Assembly (NCBI RefSeq): GCF_024139115.2
Contig: NC_085141.1
Location: 164,754,908 to 164,818,907, forward strand
DNA from: Armigeres subalbatus
Lineage: Eukaryota > Arthropoda > Insecta > Diptera > Culicidae
Direction: 5' to 3'
Length of the DNA: 64,000 nucleotides
Part shown: one piece after another, positions 35,706 to 46,908 of the stretch
Layout of the letters: each line of letters starts with the position of its first letter
Numbering within the stretch: position 1 is the stretch's first letter
Position numbers and translations under genes: made by a program
The notes under the pieces: generated by a model
Told to the model about the DNA's origin: nothing
Databases searched by the model: none
Seen by the model: the letters and a program-made list of their open reading frames with translations, nothing else

Positions 35706-37225
35706 TCCTCCGGAAGTTCTTCACGATTTTTTTCCAGGAATTCCTCAGGAAGTTCCTCATGATTTTTTTTCCAGGGATCCCTCAAGAAGTTCCTTCCAAC
35801 ATTCCTCTGGAAGTTCCTCCAGGTATTCCTCCGGAAGTTCCTCCAGGAATTCCTCCGGAAGTTCCTCCAGGAATTCCTCCAGAAGTTCCTCCAGGAATTC
35901 CTCCGGAAGTTCCTCCAGAAGTTCCTCCAGGAATTCCTCCGGAAGTTCCTCCAGAAATTCCTCCGGAAGTTCCTTCAGGAATTCCTCCGGAAGTTCCTTC
36001 AGGAATTCCTCCGGAAGTTCCTTAAGGAATTCCTCCGGAAGTTCCTCCAGGAATTCCTCCGGAAGTTCCTCCAGGAATTCCTCCGGAAGTTCCTCCAGGA
36101 ATTCCTCCGGAAGTTCCTCCAGGAATTCCTCCGGAAGTTCCTCCAGGAATTCCTCCGGAAGTTCCTCCAGGAATTCCTCCGGAAGTTCCTCCAGGAATTC
36201 CTCCGGAAGTTCCTCCAGGAATTCCTCCGGAAGTTCCTCCAGGAATTCCTCCGGAAGTTCCTCCAGGAATTCCTCCGGAAGTTCCTCCAGGAATTCCTCT
36301 GGAAGTTCCTCCAGGAATTCCTCCGGAAGTTCCTCCAGGAATTCCTCCGGAAGTTCCTCCAGGAATTCCTCCGGAAGTTCCTCCAGGAATTCCTCCGGAA
36401 GTTCCTCCAGGAATTCCTCCGGAAGTTCCTCCAGGAATTCCTCCGGAAGTTCCTCCAGGAATTCCTCCGGAAGTTCCTCCAGGAATTCCTCCGGAAGTTC
36501 CTCCAGGAATTCCTCCGGAAGTTCCTCCAGGAATTCCTCCGGAAGTTCCTCCAGGAATTCCTCCGGAAGTTCCTCCAGGAATTCCTCCGGAAGTTCCTCC
36601 AGGAATTCCTCCGGAAGTTCCTCCAGGAATTCCTCCGAGAGTTCCTCCGGGAATTCCTCCGGAAGTTCCTCCAGGAATTCCTCCGGAAGTTCCTCCAGGA
36701 ATTCCTCCGAAGTTCCTCCAGGAATTCCTCCGGAAGTTCCTCCAGGAATTCCTCCGGAAGTTCCTCCAGGAATTCCTCCGAAGTTCCTCCAGGAATTCCT
36801 CCGGAAGTTCCTCCAGGAATTCCTCCGAAGTTCCTCCAGGAATTCCTCCGAAGTTCCTCCAGGAATTCCTCCGGAAGTTCCTCCAGGAATTCCTCCGGAA
36901 GTTCCTCCAGGAATTCCTCCGGAAGTTCCTCCAGGAATTCCTCCGGAAGTTCCTCCAGGAATTCCTCCGGAAGTTCCTCCAGGAATTCCTCCGGAAGTTC
37001 CTCCAGGAATTCCTCCGGAAGTTCCTCCAGGAATTCCTCCGGAAGTTCCTCCAGGAATTCCTCCGGAAGTTCCTCCAGGAATTCCTCCGGAAGTTCCTCC
37101 AGGAATTCCTCCAAGAGTTCCTCCAGGAATTCCTCCGGAAGTTCCTCCAGGAATTCCTCCGGAAGTTCCTCCAGGAATTCCTCCGGAAGTTCCTCCAGGA
37201 ATTCCTCCGGAAGTTCCTCCGGGAA
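35706..37225 (+). repeat. 24-bp minisatellite core array, orientation F, ~63 units
   Basis: Near-perfect tandem copies of a 24-bp unit whose halves are GGAAGTTCCTCC and AGGAATTCCTCC. A few units have lost one base (for example around 36715, 36780, 36830), which shifts the phase. The unit contains the palindromes GGAATTCC and TCCGGA. As 24 is a multiple of 3 and no stop occurs in any frame, all six frames are open, giving long artefactual frames such as [16 protein letters not shown] and GIPGGTSG repeats. This is the most homogeneous block and probably the youngest amplification. Confidence 0.95.
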
Positions 37226-38085
37226 TTCCTCCGGAGGAACTCTCGGAGGAATGTCGAGAGGAACTTCCGGAGGAATGTCGGAAGGAACTTCCTGAGGATT
37301 TCCTGGAGAAAATTCCTGAGGAACTTCTGGCGGAATTCCTGGAGGAACTTCCGGGACAATTCCTGGAGGAACTTCCGGTGGAATTCCTGGAGGAACTTTC
37401 GGAGAAATTCCTGGAGGAAATTCTTGGAGTAACTTTCGGAGGAATTCCTGGAGGAACTTCCGGAGGAATTCCTGGAGGAGCTTTCGGAGGAATTCCTGGA
37501 GGAACTTCCGGAGGAATTCCTGGAGGAACTTCCGGAGGAATTCCTGGAGGAACTTCCGGAGGAATTCCTGGAGGAACTTCCGGAGGAATTCCTGGAGGAA
37601 CTTCCGGAGGAATTCCTGGAGGAACTTCCGGAGGAATTCCTGGAGGAACTTCCGGGAGAATTCCTGGAGGAACTTCCGGAGGAATTCCTGGAGGAACTTC
37701 CGGAGGAATTCCTGGAGGAACTTCCGGAGGAATTCCTGGAGGAACTTCTTGGAGTAACTTCCGGACGAATTTCTGGAGGAACTTCCTGGAGTAACTTTCG
37801 GAGGAATTCCTGGAGGAACTTCCGGAGGAATTCCTGGAGGAAGTTCTGGAGAAATTCCTGGAGGAACTTCCGGAGGAATTCCTGGAGGAACTTTCGGAGG
37901 AATTCCTGGAGGAACTTCTTGGAGTAACTTCCGGAGAAATTCCTGGAGTAACTTTCGGAGGAATTCTTGGAGGAACTTTCGGAGGAATTCCTGGAGGAAG
38001 TTCTGGAGAAATTCCTGGAGGAACTTCCGGAGGAATTCCTGGAGGAACTTCCGGAGGAATTCCTGGAGGAATTTCCGGAAGGAAT
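37226..38085 (-). repeat. 24-bp minisatellite, orientation R
   Basis: The direction flips at ~37225, where GGAATTCCTCC runs into GGAGGAACTCTCGGAGG. Units then read GGAACTTCCGGAGGAATTCC. The start (GAACTCTCGGAGGAATGTCG) is repeated at 39620, so 37226-38290 and 39612-40570 are direct duplicates of each other. Confidence 0.92.
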
Positions 38086-38893
38086 CCCAAGAAGTCCTCA
38101 GGAAGTTCCTCCAGGAATTATTCCGGAAAATTTCCAGGAATTCCAAGGAAGTTTTTCCAGGAATTCCGCCGGAACTTCCTCCCGGAATTCTTTCAGAAGT
38201 TTCCCCAGAAATTCTTTTGAAGAATTTCTACGGAAGTTGCTCCAGGAGTTCCTCCGGAAGCTTCTTCATGAAGTCCTCTGAAAGTTCCTCCGGAAGTTCC
38301 TCCAGGAATTCCTCCGGAAGTTCCTTCAGAAATTCGTACGAAAGTTCCTCTAGAAATTCGTCCGGAAGTTCCTTCAGGAATTCGTCCGGAAGTTCCCTCA
38401 AGAATTTCTTCGTTGAAATTGTTTTGGGGGTATCATCAGGAAATCCTCTGAATGTTCCTTCCAGAATTCATTCGAAAGTTTCTCCAGGAATTATGTGGAT
38501 GTTTCTCCAATAATTTCTCCAGAAATTTCTCCGCAAATTTCTTCACGAATTCCTCCGAAAGATTCTCCAAGAGTTTCTCCGAAAGTGCCTCCAGGAATTC
38601 CTGCGTAAATTCCTCCGGGAAGTCCTCTGAAATTTCCTTCAAGAAAGCCTGGAAGTCCCATAAGCAATTCCTGCAAAAAACATTCTAAAGTGTTTTAAGA
38701 AAATTCCTCCGAAAGTTTTGTTCAGGATTCTTTCGGAAGTTTCGCCAACTAGTCCACCAGAATAGTGCAGGAGGATCCTCCAGGAATTCCTCCGAAAGAT
38801 CCTCCAAGAAATCCACGGAAGTTCTTCCAGTAATTTCCCCGAATGTTCTTCCAAGAATCCTCCCGAAAGTTCCTCCAGGGATTCATAAGTAAG
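38086..38893 (+). repeat. 24-bp minisatellite, diverged, orientation F
   Basis: The direction flips again at AATCCCAAGAAGTCCTCAGG. The first ~200 bp are nearly identical to 40366-40570. The remainder is diverged, with GGAAGTTCCTTCAGGAATTC-type units, and ends next to the RTE fragment at ~38893. Confidence 0.88.
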
Positions 38894-39611
38894 TTTTTTT
38901 GTGTGTGTCTTTATTAGGGAGACTTTCAACCCAAGGCTGGCTCGTCTCCGCCTTTCGTAAGTACATAGTGATCATAGTGATGGGCTATATGCAAAGGCGC
39001 GTGTTCGTGTGGTGGCCGATCAATAAAATACTGTGCAGGTTAAAGATCAAAGACCGGTTCTTCAACTTCAGTATAATCAACGTCCATAGCCCACACTCTG
39101 GAAGCACTGATGATGTTAAGGACGCATTCTACACGCAGCTGGAACGTGAGTACGACAACTGCCCAAGCCACGATGTCAAAATCATCATAGGAGATTTGAA
39201 CGCTCAGGTTGGCCAAGAGGAGGAGTTGAGACCAACTATTGGGAAGTTCAGCGCACACCGGCTTATCTCTAGGCAGCGTTGCCGGAAGAGGGTGAGCTCG
39301 ATGGGGCCCCTCTTAAGGACTGCTGTAATACAGTCAAAGCAGCCATTAACGACGCAGAGGAGAACAACGTCGGATAAATGGGACGAATTCGACGGAACGA
39401 TTGGTTCGACGAAGAGTGCAGACAGATTCTGAAGGAAAAAGACGCAGTGCGGGCGGTCGCCCTGCAGCAAAGTACCCGGCAGAACGTGGAACGTTATAGA
39501 CGAAAGCGGAGAAAACAAACCCGCCTTTTTCAGGAGAAGAAACGCCACCTGGAAGAAGCTAGGAGGAGATGGAACAGCTGTGCCGTTCTCACGAAATACG
39601 CAAGTTCTATC
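38891..39611 (+). pseudogene. RTE-type LINE fragment (endonuclease plus pre-RT), plus strand
   Basis: From about 38960: RRVFVWWPINKILCRLKIKD, FFNFSIINVHSPHSGSTDD, then the endonuclease motif KIIIGDLNAQVGQEEELRP and TIGKF. It then shifts frame and continues as the pre-RT segment WFDEECRQILKEKDAVRAVA to YASSINSW, where it fuses into the minisatellite at 39612. The catalytic GDLNAQVG of the APE-type nuclease is present but the frame is broken. It has the same internal deletion after TIGKF as the minus-strand copy at 32815-34830, though the sequence right at the joint differs. The leader 38893-38958 (GTCTTTATTAGGGAGACTTT) is extra relative to that copy. Confidence 0.87.
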
Positions 39612-40375
39612 AATTCCTGGAGGAACTCTCGGAGGAATGTCGAGAGGAACTTCCGGAGGAATGTTGGAAGGAACTTCCTGAGGAATTCCTGGAGAAAATT
39701 CCTGAGGAACTTCCGGCGGAATTCCTGAAGGAACTTTTGGCGGAGTTCCTGGAGGAACTTTCTGGAGGAACTTCCGGAAGAATTCCTGGAGGAACTTCCG
39801 GAACAATTCCTGGAGGAACTTTCGGAGGAATTTCTGGAGGAACTTCCGGAGAAATTCCTGGAGGAACTTTCGGAGGAATTCCTGGAGGAACTTCCGGGAG
39901 AATTCCTGGAGGAACTTCCGGAGGAATTCCTGGAGGAACTTTCGCAGGAATTCCTGGAGGAACTTCCGTAGGAATTCCGGGAGCAACTTCCGGAGAAATT
40001 CCTGGAGGAACTTCCTGGAGTAACTTTTGGAAAAATTCCTGGAGGAAGTTCTGGAGAAATTCCTGGAGGAACTTCCGGAGGAATTCCTGGAGGAACTTCC
40101 GGAGGAATTCCTGGAGGAACTTCCGGAGGAATTCCTGGAGGAACTTCCGGAGGAATTCCTGGAGGAACTTCCGGAGGAATTCCTGGAGGAACTTTTGGAG
40201 GAATTCCTGGAGGAACTTCCGGAGGAATTCCTGGAGGAACTTCCGGAGGAATTCCTGGAGGAACTTCCGGAGGAATTCCTGGAGGAACTTCCGGAGGAAT
40301 TCCTGGAGGAACTTCCGGAGGAATTCCTGGAGGAACTTCCGGAGGAATTCCTGGAAGAATTTCCGGAAGGAATCC
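39612..40375 (-). repeat. 24-bp minisatellite, orientation R (second block)
   Basis: Begins TCCTGGAGGAACTCTCGGAG directly after the RTE fragment and becomes regular between 40060 and 40350. It is a direct duplicate of 37226-38085. Confidence 0.92.
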
Positions 40376-42150
40376 CAAGAAGTCCTCAGGAAGTTCCTCC
40401 AGGAATTATTCCGGAAAATTTTCAGGAATTCCAAGGAAGTTTTTCCAGGAATTCCGCCGGAACTTCCTCCCGGAATTCTTTCAGAAGTTTCCCCAGAAAT
40501 TCTTTTGAAGAATTTCTACGGAAGTTGCTCCAGGAGTTCCTCCGGAAGCTTCTTCATGAAGTCCTCTGAAATTTCCTCCAGGAATTGTTTCGGAAGTACA
40601 TCCATGAATTCATTCGGAAATAGCACCAGGACTTCTCCGGACAGTTCCTCAAGGAATTCCTCTAGAATTTCCCTGAAAATTACTACAGAAATTCCTGTGA
40701 CAGTTGCTTCAGAAATTTCTCTGGTTGTTTCAACAGGAATTCTCCATAGAATTTCTCCGATAACTTCCGCAAAGAAGTCCTCCGGAAGTTCCTCCAGAAA
40801 TTCTTCAGGAAGTTCCTCCATAAATTTTTCCGGAAGTTCCTTCAAAAATTCCTCGGAAGTTCTGCCAAGAATTCCACTGGAAGATCCTCCTGGAAATCCT
40901 CCAGAAGGTTTCTCCAGAAGGTCTTTCGGATGTACCTCCAGAATAGCCTCCGGAAGTTACTTAAAGAGTTCCTACGGAAGTTCCTCCAGGAATTCCTCCG
41001 GAAATTATGCCACGAATTCCTCCAGAAGTTACTTCAGGAGTTACTCCAGAGGTTAGTCCAGATATTCTTCCGGAAGTTCCTCCAGGAATTGTTTCGCAAG
41101 TACCTCCAGCAATTATTTTGGAAGCGCCAGGAAATCCTCCAGAAGTTCCCTCAATCAATCTTCCGAAAAATTGTCCAGGAAGTTCCGCGGATGTTAATCC
41201 CGGAATTACTACGGAAGTTTCTCCAGAAATTCCTTCAGTAGTTCCTTCTGAAATTCCTTCAAAAATTTCTCCAGGATCTCCTCCAAAAGTTCTTCCATGA
41301 ATTCCTCCTGGAGATTCTCCAGGAATCCCTCTGGAAATCCCTCCTTGAATTCCTCCATGAAAAACCTCTAGGAATTTCTGTTAAAGTTCCCTCAGGAATT
41401 TCTCCGGAAATCTTAGATGATCCTCTAGTAATAATTCCACAAGTACATTAGAAATATTCTTAAGAAAATCCTTCATAAATTTCTACAAGAATCCCTCCGA
41501 AAAATCTGCAATAATTCCTCCCGAAAAGACTAGACGGAGGGCAAGTACCTCCAGAAATGTCTCTGGAAGTTCCTCCAGGAATTCTTCCGACAGTACCTGG
41601 GGTAAATTCTCTGATATATCCTTCAAGAATACCTCCATGTCTCTGTAGCAATTTTTATGATAGTTCATTCCAAAGAATATTGACCACCCGATACTCACTC
41701 CGTTGTAAAAATCACAATACTTTCCAAAAAACCACAAGACCCGCAGTGAGTGGTTCTGGACTATGCGAGTTGCAAAAGGTTAGGGAAATTCTCCAAAAAT
41801 TCCTTCAAAGTTCCTCCAGGAATTCCTCCTTAATTTTTTCCAGGAATTCTTTGGGATATTTCTACAGAAATATTCCCAGGAACTCCTTCTCAAGTTCTTT
41901 CAATAATACCTACGGAAAACCATACAATAATTCCTCCGGAAAAGAATCCTCCTTTGGAGAATCCTACAAGATAATTTTGGAAATATTTCTGCGAGTTCTT
42001 CCAGGGTATCCTACGATAGCACCTCCAGGAATTCTTCTGGAATTTCTTTCAAATATAACGTTGAAGTTCCTCTAGGAATTCTTGCAAAAGTTTATTCGGA
42101 AGAATTTCATGGTAATTCTCCTGGAATTTCTCCGAAAGTCCTCCAGAACA
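40376..42150 (+). repeat. Left arm (~1.77 kb) of a large inverted duplication of diverged 24-bp minisatellite
   Basis: Orientation F, strongly diverged, so individual units are distinguishable. Read in reverse complement it matches 43800-46908 point by point: ATTCCAAGGAAGTTTTTCCA, GTGACAGTTGCTTCAG, ATCTTAGATGATCCTCTAG, AGACTAGACGGAGGGCAAG, TACCTGGGGTAAATTCTC, AATATTGACCACCCGATACT and ATCCTACGATAGC all recur, in order. The arm also contains non-satellite inserts, for example 41650-41780. Confidence 0.85.
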
Positions 42151-43481
42151 TCCTCCAGGAATACTTTCGTAATTCCCTCCTGGGAATACTCCGGAAGTTC
42201 ATTCAAGAACTCTTCTGGAAGTTACTTCAGGAATTCCTCCGGAAGTTCTCCAGAAACCTCTGAAAGATCCATAGAAATTTCTCTAGGATTTCGCAGGAAG
42301 TTACTCCATGAATTCCTATGACAGTTACTTCAGGAATTTCTCCATTAGTTTAAACAGGAATTGTTTATAAAATTTCTTCGAATTTCTCTAAAAAGTGCTC
42401 CAGAAATTCATCTAGTAACTCTTCCGGAACATTCTCCAAGAATTTCTCCTGAAATTTCTCCAGAAAGTCTTTGGGAAGTACCTCTTGATAGCCTCTGGAA
42501 GTTCCTTACTACCTACTACCTTCGAAGTCACTGAATTCCTTTGTAATTCCATCAGGGATTCCTCCGGAAGTTTCTCCAGAAATTCCTCCGGTAGTTCCTC
42601 CTCGTATTCCTCCGGAAGAACATCCAAGTGATTTTCTGGAAGTATCTTCGGAAGATTCTCCAGGAATTACAAGTTCCTCCAGGTATTCCTCCGTAAGTTT
42701 CTGAAGAAATTTCTCCGAAAGTTCATTCAGGAATACTTCCGGAATCCTACAGGAAATTCTCCGAAAGTTTATCTGCGAGTTTTTCCAGGAAATCCTTTGA
42801 AAGTTCCTTCAGAATTCCTTCGAAAGTAACTCCAGGAAGTACTATGGAATTTATTTAAAAAAAAAACATGAAAAAACCATGGACTTCCAATAGCAATATC
42901 TGAAAAGTTCATTCGAAATTCTTCCGGCAATTACTACGAAATTCCACCAGGGATTCTTCTGAAAGTTTCCCATGAATTCTTTCGTATGCACCTCCATGGA
43001 ATTCATACAAGAACTCTTCTAGAAGTAACTTAAGGAGTTACTCCGAAAATTCCTTCAAGCAATCCTCCGGAAGTTACCTCAATCATTTATCTGGAAATCA
43101 ACCCTTTAGCAATATCTCCACATAAACACTCGAAAGTTTCTTGAGAAAATCCTCCAGAAATTTCTACAAAAAATCCTCCGTAAGTTCATGGAGAAATTCC
43201 TCTTGAAACCAATATAACTATTTTTCCTCAAGTTGGTCCAGTGCAATAATTCCTCCGGAAAAGACTAGACGGAGCAAGTACCTCCAGAAATGTCTCTGGA
43301 AGTTCCTCCAGGAACTCTTCCGACAGTACCTGGGGTAAGTTCTCTGATATATTATTCAAGAATAAAATAATGTTTCTGAAGCAATTCTTTTGAAAGTTCA
43401 TTCCAAAGAATATTGACCTCTCGATACTCACTCCGTTGTAAAAATCAGAATACTTTCCAAAAAAACTCAGATTAATCCACC
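42151..43481 (+). repeat. Diverged 24-bp minisatellite between the inverted arms, orientation F
   Basis: Highly degenerate units of TCCGGAAGTT/AGGAATTCCTCC type. The segment 43238-43470 is a direct repeat of 41505-41735 (AAAAGACTAGACGGAG then AATATTGACCTCTCGATAC), so this module occurs at least three times in the region. An A-rich stretch near 42852-42890 is unexplained. Confidence 0.75.
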
Positions 43482-43605
43482 TAGCGGTGATGATGCCTTT
43501 CTCGTGCGGTAAAAAAAAGTATTTTGAGCGAGATTTTGGGCAAGGAAATCGGTTTAGGATAAGTGCATTAAACGTGAGCTAGACGTTTTTACGCGCTAGA
43601 CTCCT
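43482..43605. mobile_element. Fragment of an unidentified dispersed repeat
   Basis: A non-satellite insert starting ATTAATCCACCTAGCGGTGA followed by TGATGCCTTTCTCGTG. Its first ~35 bp reappear as reverse complement at about 59795-59840 (CATCGTCACCGCTAGCGGAT), so this is the end of a dispersed element. Length and type cannot be determined here. Confidence 0.55.
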
Positions 43606-43799
43606 CCAGGAAATATTACGCAAGTACTTCCAGGAATGGTTTTTCAGGTACCTCCAGAAAATCTTCCAAAAGTTCTTTCAAGAATTCCTCCGAATGTTCC
43701 TCCAGGAAATTCTCCGGATGATTCTCCAGGAACTCCTCCAGAAGTTCCTTCAGGAATTCCTCTTGAAGTTTCTTCACCCATTCCTTCGAAAAATGCTCC
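43606..43799 (+). repeat. Diverged 24-bp minisatellite, orientation F
   Basis: Short block of AGAAGTTCCTTCAGGAATTC-type units between the dispersed-repeat fragment and the right inverted arm. Confidence 0.75.
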
Positions 43800-46700
43800 A
43801 AAAATGTTCTGGAAGACTTTCGGAGAAATTCCAGGAGAATTTCCATGAAATTCTTCCGAATAAACTTTTGCAAAAATTCCTAGAGGAACTTCAACGCTAT
43901 ATTTTAAAGAAATTCCAGAGGAATTCCAAGAGGAGCTATCGTAGGATACCCTGGAAGAACTCGCAGAAATATTTCCGAAATTTTCTTGTAGGATTCTCCA
44001 AAGGAGGATTCTTTTCCGGAGGAATTATTGTATGGTTTTTCGTAGGTATTATTGAAAGAACTTGAGAAGGAGTTCCTGGAAATATTTCTGTAGAAATATC
44101 CCGAAGAATTCCTGGAAAAATTTTGGGAGAAATTCCTGGAAGAACTTTGAAGGAATTTTTGGAGAATTTCCCTAACCTTTTGGAACTCGCATAGTCAGGA
44201 ACCACTCACGCAATCCCGCAGTCTTGTGGTTTTTTTTTGGAAAGTATTGTGATTTTTACAACGGAGTGAGTATCGAGAGGTCAATATTCTTTGGAATGAA
44301 CTTTCAAAATAATTGCTACAGAGACATTATTTTATTCTTGTAGGATATATCAGAGAACTTACCCGAGGTACTGTCGGAAGAATTTCTGGAGGAACTTCCA
44401 GAGACATTTCTGGAGGTAAGGTACCCCGGGGCAAGTGAAAATACGGGGTAAGTGGGTACTATGACTGCCGATCAATCGATGAACGTTTCAAATGGTAACA
44501 ATGTTCTAGAAAAATAAAGTAGGACTATCAACGAATGCCCTTGACACAAAATATTTGGAATCCAAATCATTTGAGGCACCATACTAATGTTATTGCTTGA
44601 TTATGACTTTAAACTACCGAGAAAATCTATTACTTTTTTTTCTAATTCATTGGATTTTCAACAAAATAGTCGTTTCTAAATTTATTATTGACATGGAAAG
44701 TAAATATTTTGAGCAATTAAATAATCGTGTTACATCGAAAACGATTTAAAAGTTTTATTTTAAGGCAAAATCTGCAATGTTTACTTGCCCTTGAGTTTTA
44801 ACATACATGGGGCAAGTGGGACATATTTGAACAACATTCTCGATAAAGCTATTTTAACTGTTTTTAGATTGTTGTCTAGGGAAGAATACGTTCGATAGTC
44901 ATATATTATATGGAACTGAATCAGATGCTGTTTAATCTCGTTGTTAAAAAGTATTGTTTAGTTAATTACCAAATGTGTATTTTACATTCTGAAAATTATC
45001 TCCCGCATGAAAAAGAGCAATGGTTATAACTACATATGTGATATTTTTCCGCTTACAGTGCAAATAATCTATTTGAAGGTCAACAGGATTTGTCTTGTGT
45101 TTTATTATTCTTAAACTTCGCATCAGATTTACAGATTTTCAAATAAATAAAGTACTTAAATCATAAATTGGCAATTTTGTTCTGTTACAAATGTAAAACA
45201 CTGCGCATCTCCTGAATAAAAACGTTTCTTTTGAAGTACTGATTTATGTAATAATGTAATAATGATCTAAACAGAGAAATATTTATTCTTATGAAAAGTG
45301 AATAAAGATTTGCTTATCCTCTACACCTAAAACATTTGGTACAAAAGTAGGCTAATTGAAAACACGACAAAAGCCGAACAAACAGTATATCGGCTGTTGT
45401 CTTATTTTCATATCTGCTAATTATAATCCCTTTCTTGTTGCAAAAACAAAGTCTGACATGCAACCAATCTCCATCCCAGATCTGAAAATGCTAATACTCA
45501 GAAAAAATATGAACAGTAAATCTACATTCCTCAAATTAGTTTCGTTCAACAGCATAAAACAGAATAGGTCCCACTTGCCCCGTTTGAAAGGGTAAGTGGG
45601 TCCTACAGGTAAATTTATTTCTTTCACTACCAATATGTTTTGTAAATGAATAAATGGCTTCCAACACGTCTACACTTCAACAATGGAAGCATATAATGAT
45701 GTATCCGTGGTTAATGTTCTGAAATACCCTGTTTTCTAAGTATGCGTTAACAATTTTGCTGAACTAGCGTTTTTTTAGGTCCCACTTGCCCCGGGGTACC
45801 TTACTTGCTTCGTCTAGTCTTTTCCGGAGAAATTATTGCACATTTTTCGGAGGAATTCTTGTAGAAATTTATGAAAGATTTTCTTAAGAATCTTTCTAAT
45901 GTACTTGTGGAGTTATTGCTAGAGGATCATCTGAGATTTCCGGAGAAATTCCTGAGGGAACTTTAACAGAAATTCCTAGAGGTTTTTCATGGAGGAATAC
46001 AAGGAGAAATTTACAGAGGAATTCCTGGAGAATCTCCAGGAGGAATTCATGGAAGAACTTTTGGAGGAGATCCTTGAGAAACTTTTGAAGGAATTTCAGA
46101 AGGAACTACTGAAGGAATTTCTGGAGGAACTTCCGTAGTAATTCCGGGATTAACATCCGTGGAATTTCCTGGACAATGTTTCGGAGGAATGATTGAGGGA
46201 ACTTCCTAGGATTTTCTGACGCTTCCAAAATAATTGCTGGAGGTACTTCCGAAACAATTCCTGGAGGAACTTCTGGAGGAATTCGTGGCGTAATTTCCGG
46301 AGGAATTCCTGGAGGAACTTCCGTAGGAATTCTTTAAGTAACTTCTGGAGGCTATGCTGGAGGTACATCCGAAAGACCTTCTGGAGAAACTTCCGGAGGA
46401 TTTCCAGGAGGATCTTCCATGGAATTCCTGGCAGAACTTCCGTGGAATTTTTGAAGGAACTTCCGGAAAAAATTTATGGAGGAACTTCCTGAAGAATTTC
46501 TGGAGGAACTTCCGGAGGACTTCTTTGAAGTTATCGGAGAAATTCTATGGAGAATTCCTGTTGAAACTACCAGAGAAATTTCTGAAGCAACTGTCACAAG
46601 AATTTCTGTAGTAACTTTCAGGGAAATCCTGGAGGAATTCCTTGAGGAACTGTCCGGAGAAGTTCCTGGTGCTATTTCCGAATGAATTCATGGATGTACT

Positions 46701-46908
46701 TCCAAAACAATTCCTGGAGAAACTTTCAGAGGACTTCATGAAGAAGCTTCCGGAGGAACTCCTGGAGCAACTTCCGTAGAAATTCTTCAAAAGAATTTCT
46801 GGGGAAACTCCTGGGAGAATTCCGGGAGGAAGTTCCGGCGGAATTCCTGGAAAAACTTCCTTGGAATTCCTGGAATAATTCCTAGAGGAACTTTCTGAGG
46901 ACTTTTTG
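43800..46908 (-). repeat. Right arm of the large inverted duplication, split by a TIR element
   Basis: Reverse-complement counterpart of 40376-42150. Without the 1383-bp insertion at 44419-45801 it is ~1.73 kb long. Shared unique landmarks include GCTATCGTAGGATACCCTGG, TCGAGAGGTCAATATTCTTT, CTAGAGGATCATCTGAGAT and TTCCTTGGAATTCCTGGA. Confidence 0.85.
44419..45801. mobile_element. TA-flanked TIR element, 1383 bp, non-autonomous
   Basis: Perfect TIRs AGGTACCCCGGGGCAAGTG (44419-44437) and complement (45783-45801), flanked by TA at 44417-44418 and 45802-45803. The uninterrupted target sequence is present in the paralogous modules at 41546-41547 and 43279-43280 (GCAAGTACCTCC), which confirms the borders. 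The interior is AT-rich with no transposase frame. The motif GGGGCAAGTGGGAC and variants recur inside in both directions (about 44450, 44814, 45571, 45590), possibly transposase-binding subterminal repeats. TA target suggests Tc1/mariner-like mobilisation (inference). Confidence 0.9.

Noticed and set aside
35757..38146. Long minus-strand frames of 777 and 715 codons ([16 protein letters not shown] and [12 protein letters not shown] repeats)
   Set aside because: By-products of a 24-bp minisatellite without stops in any of six frames. The translations switch between peptide types wherever one base is lost, and overlapping frames are equally open.
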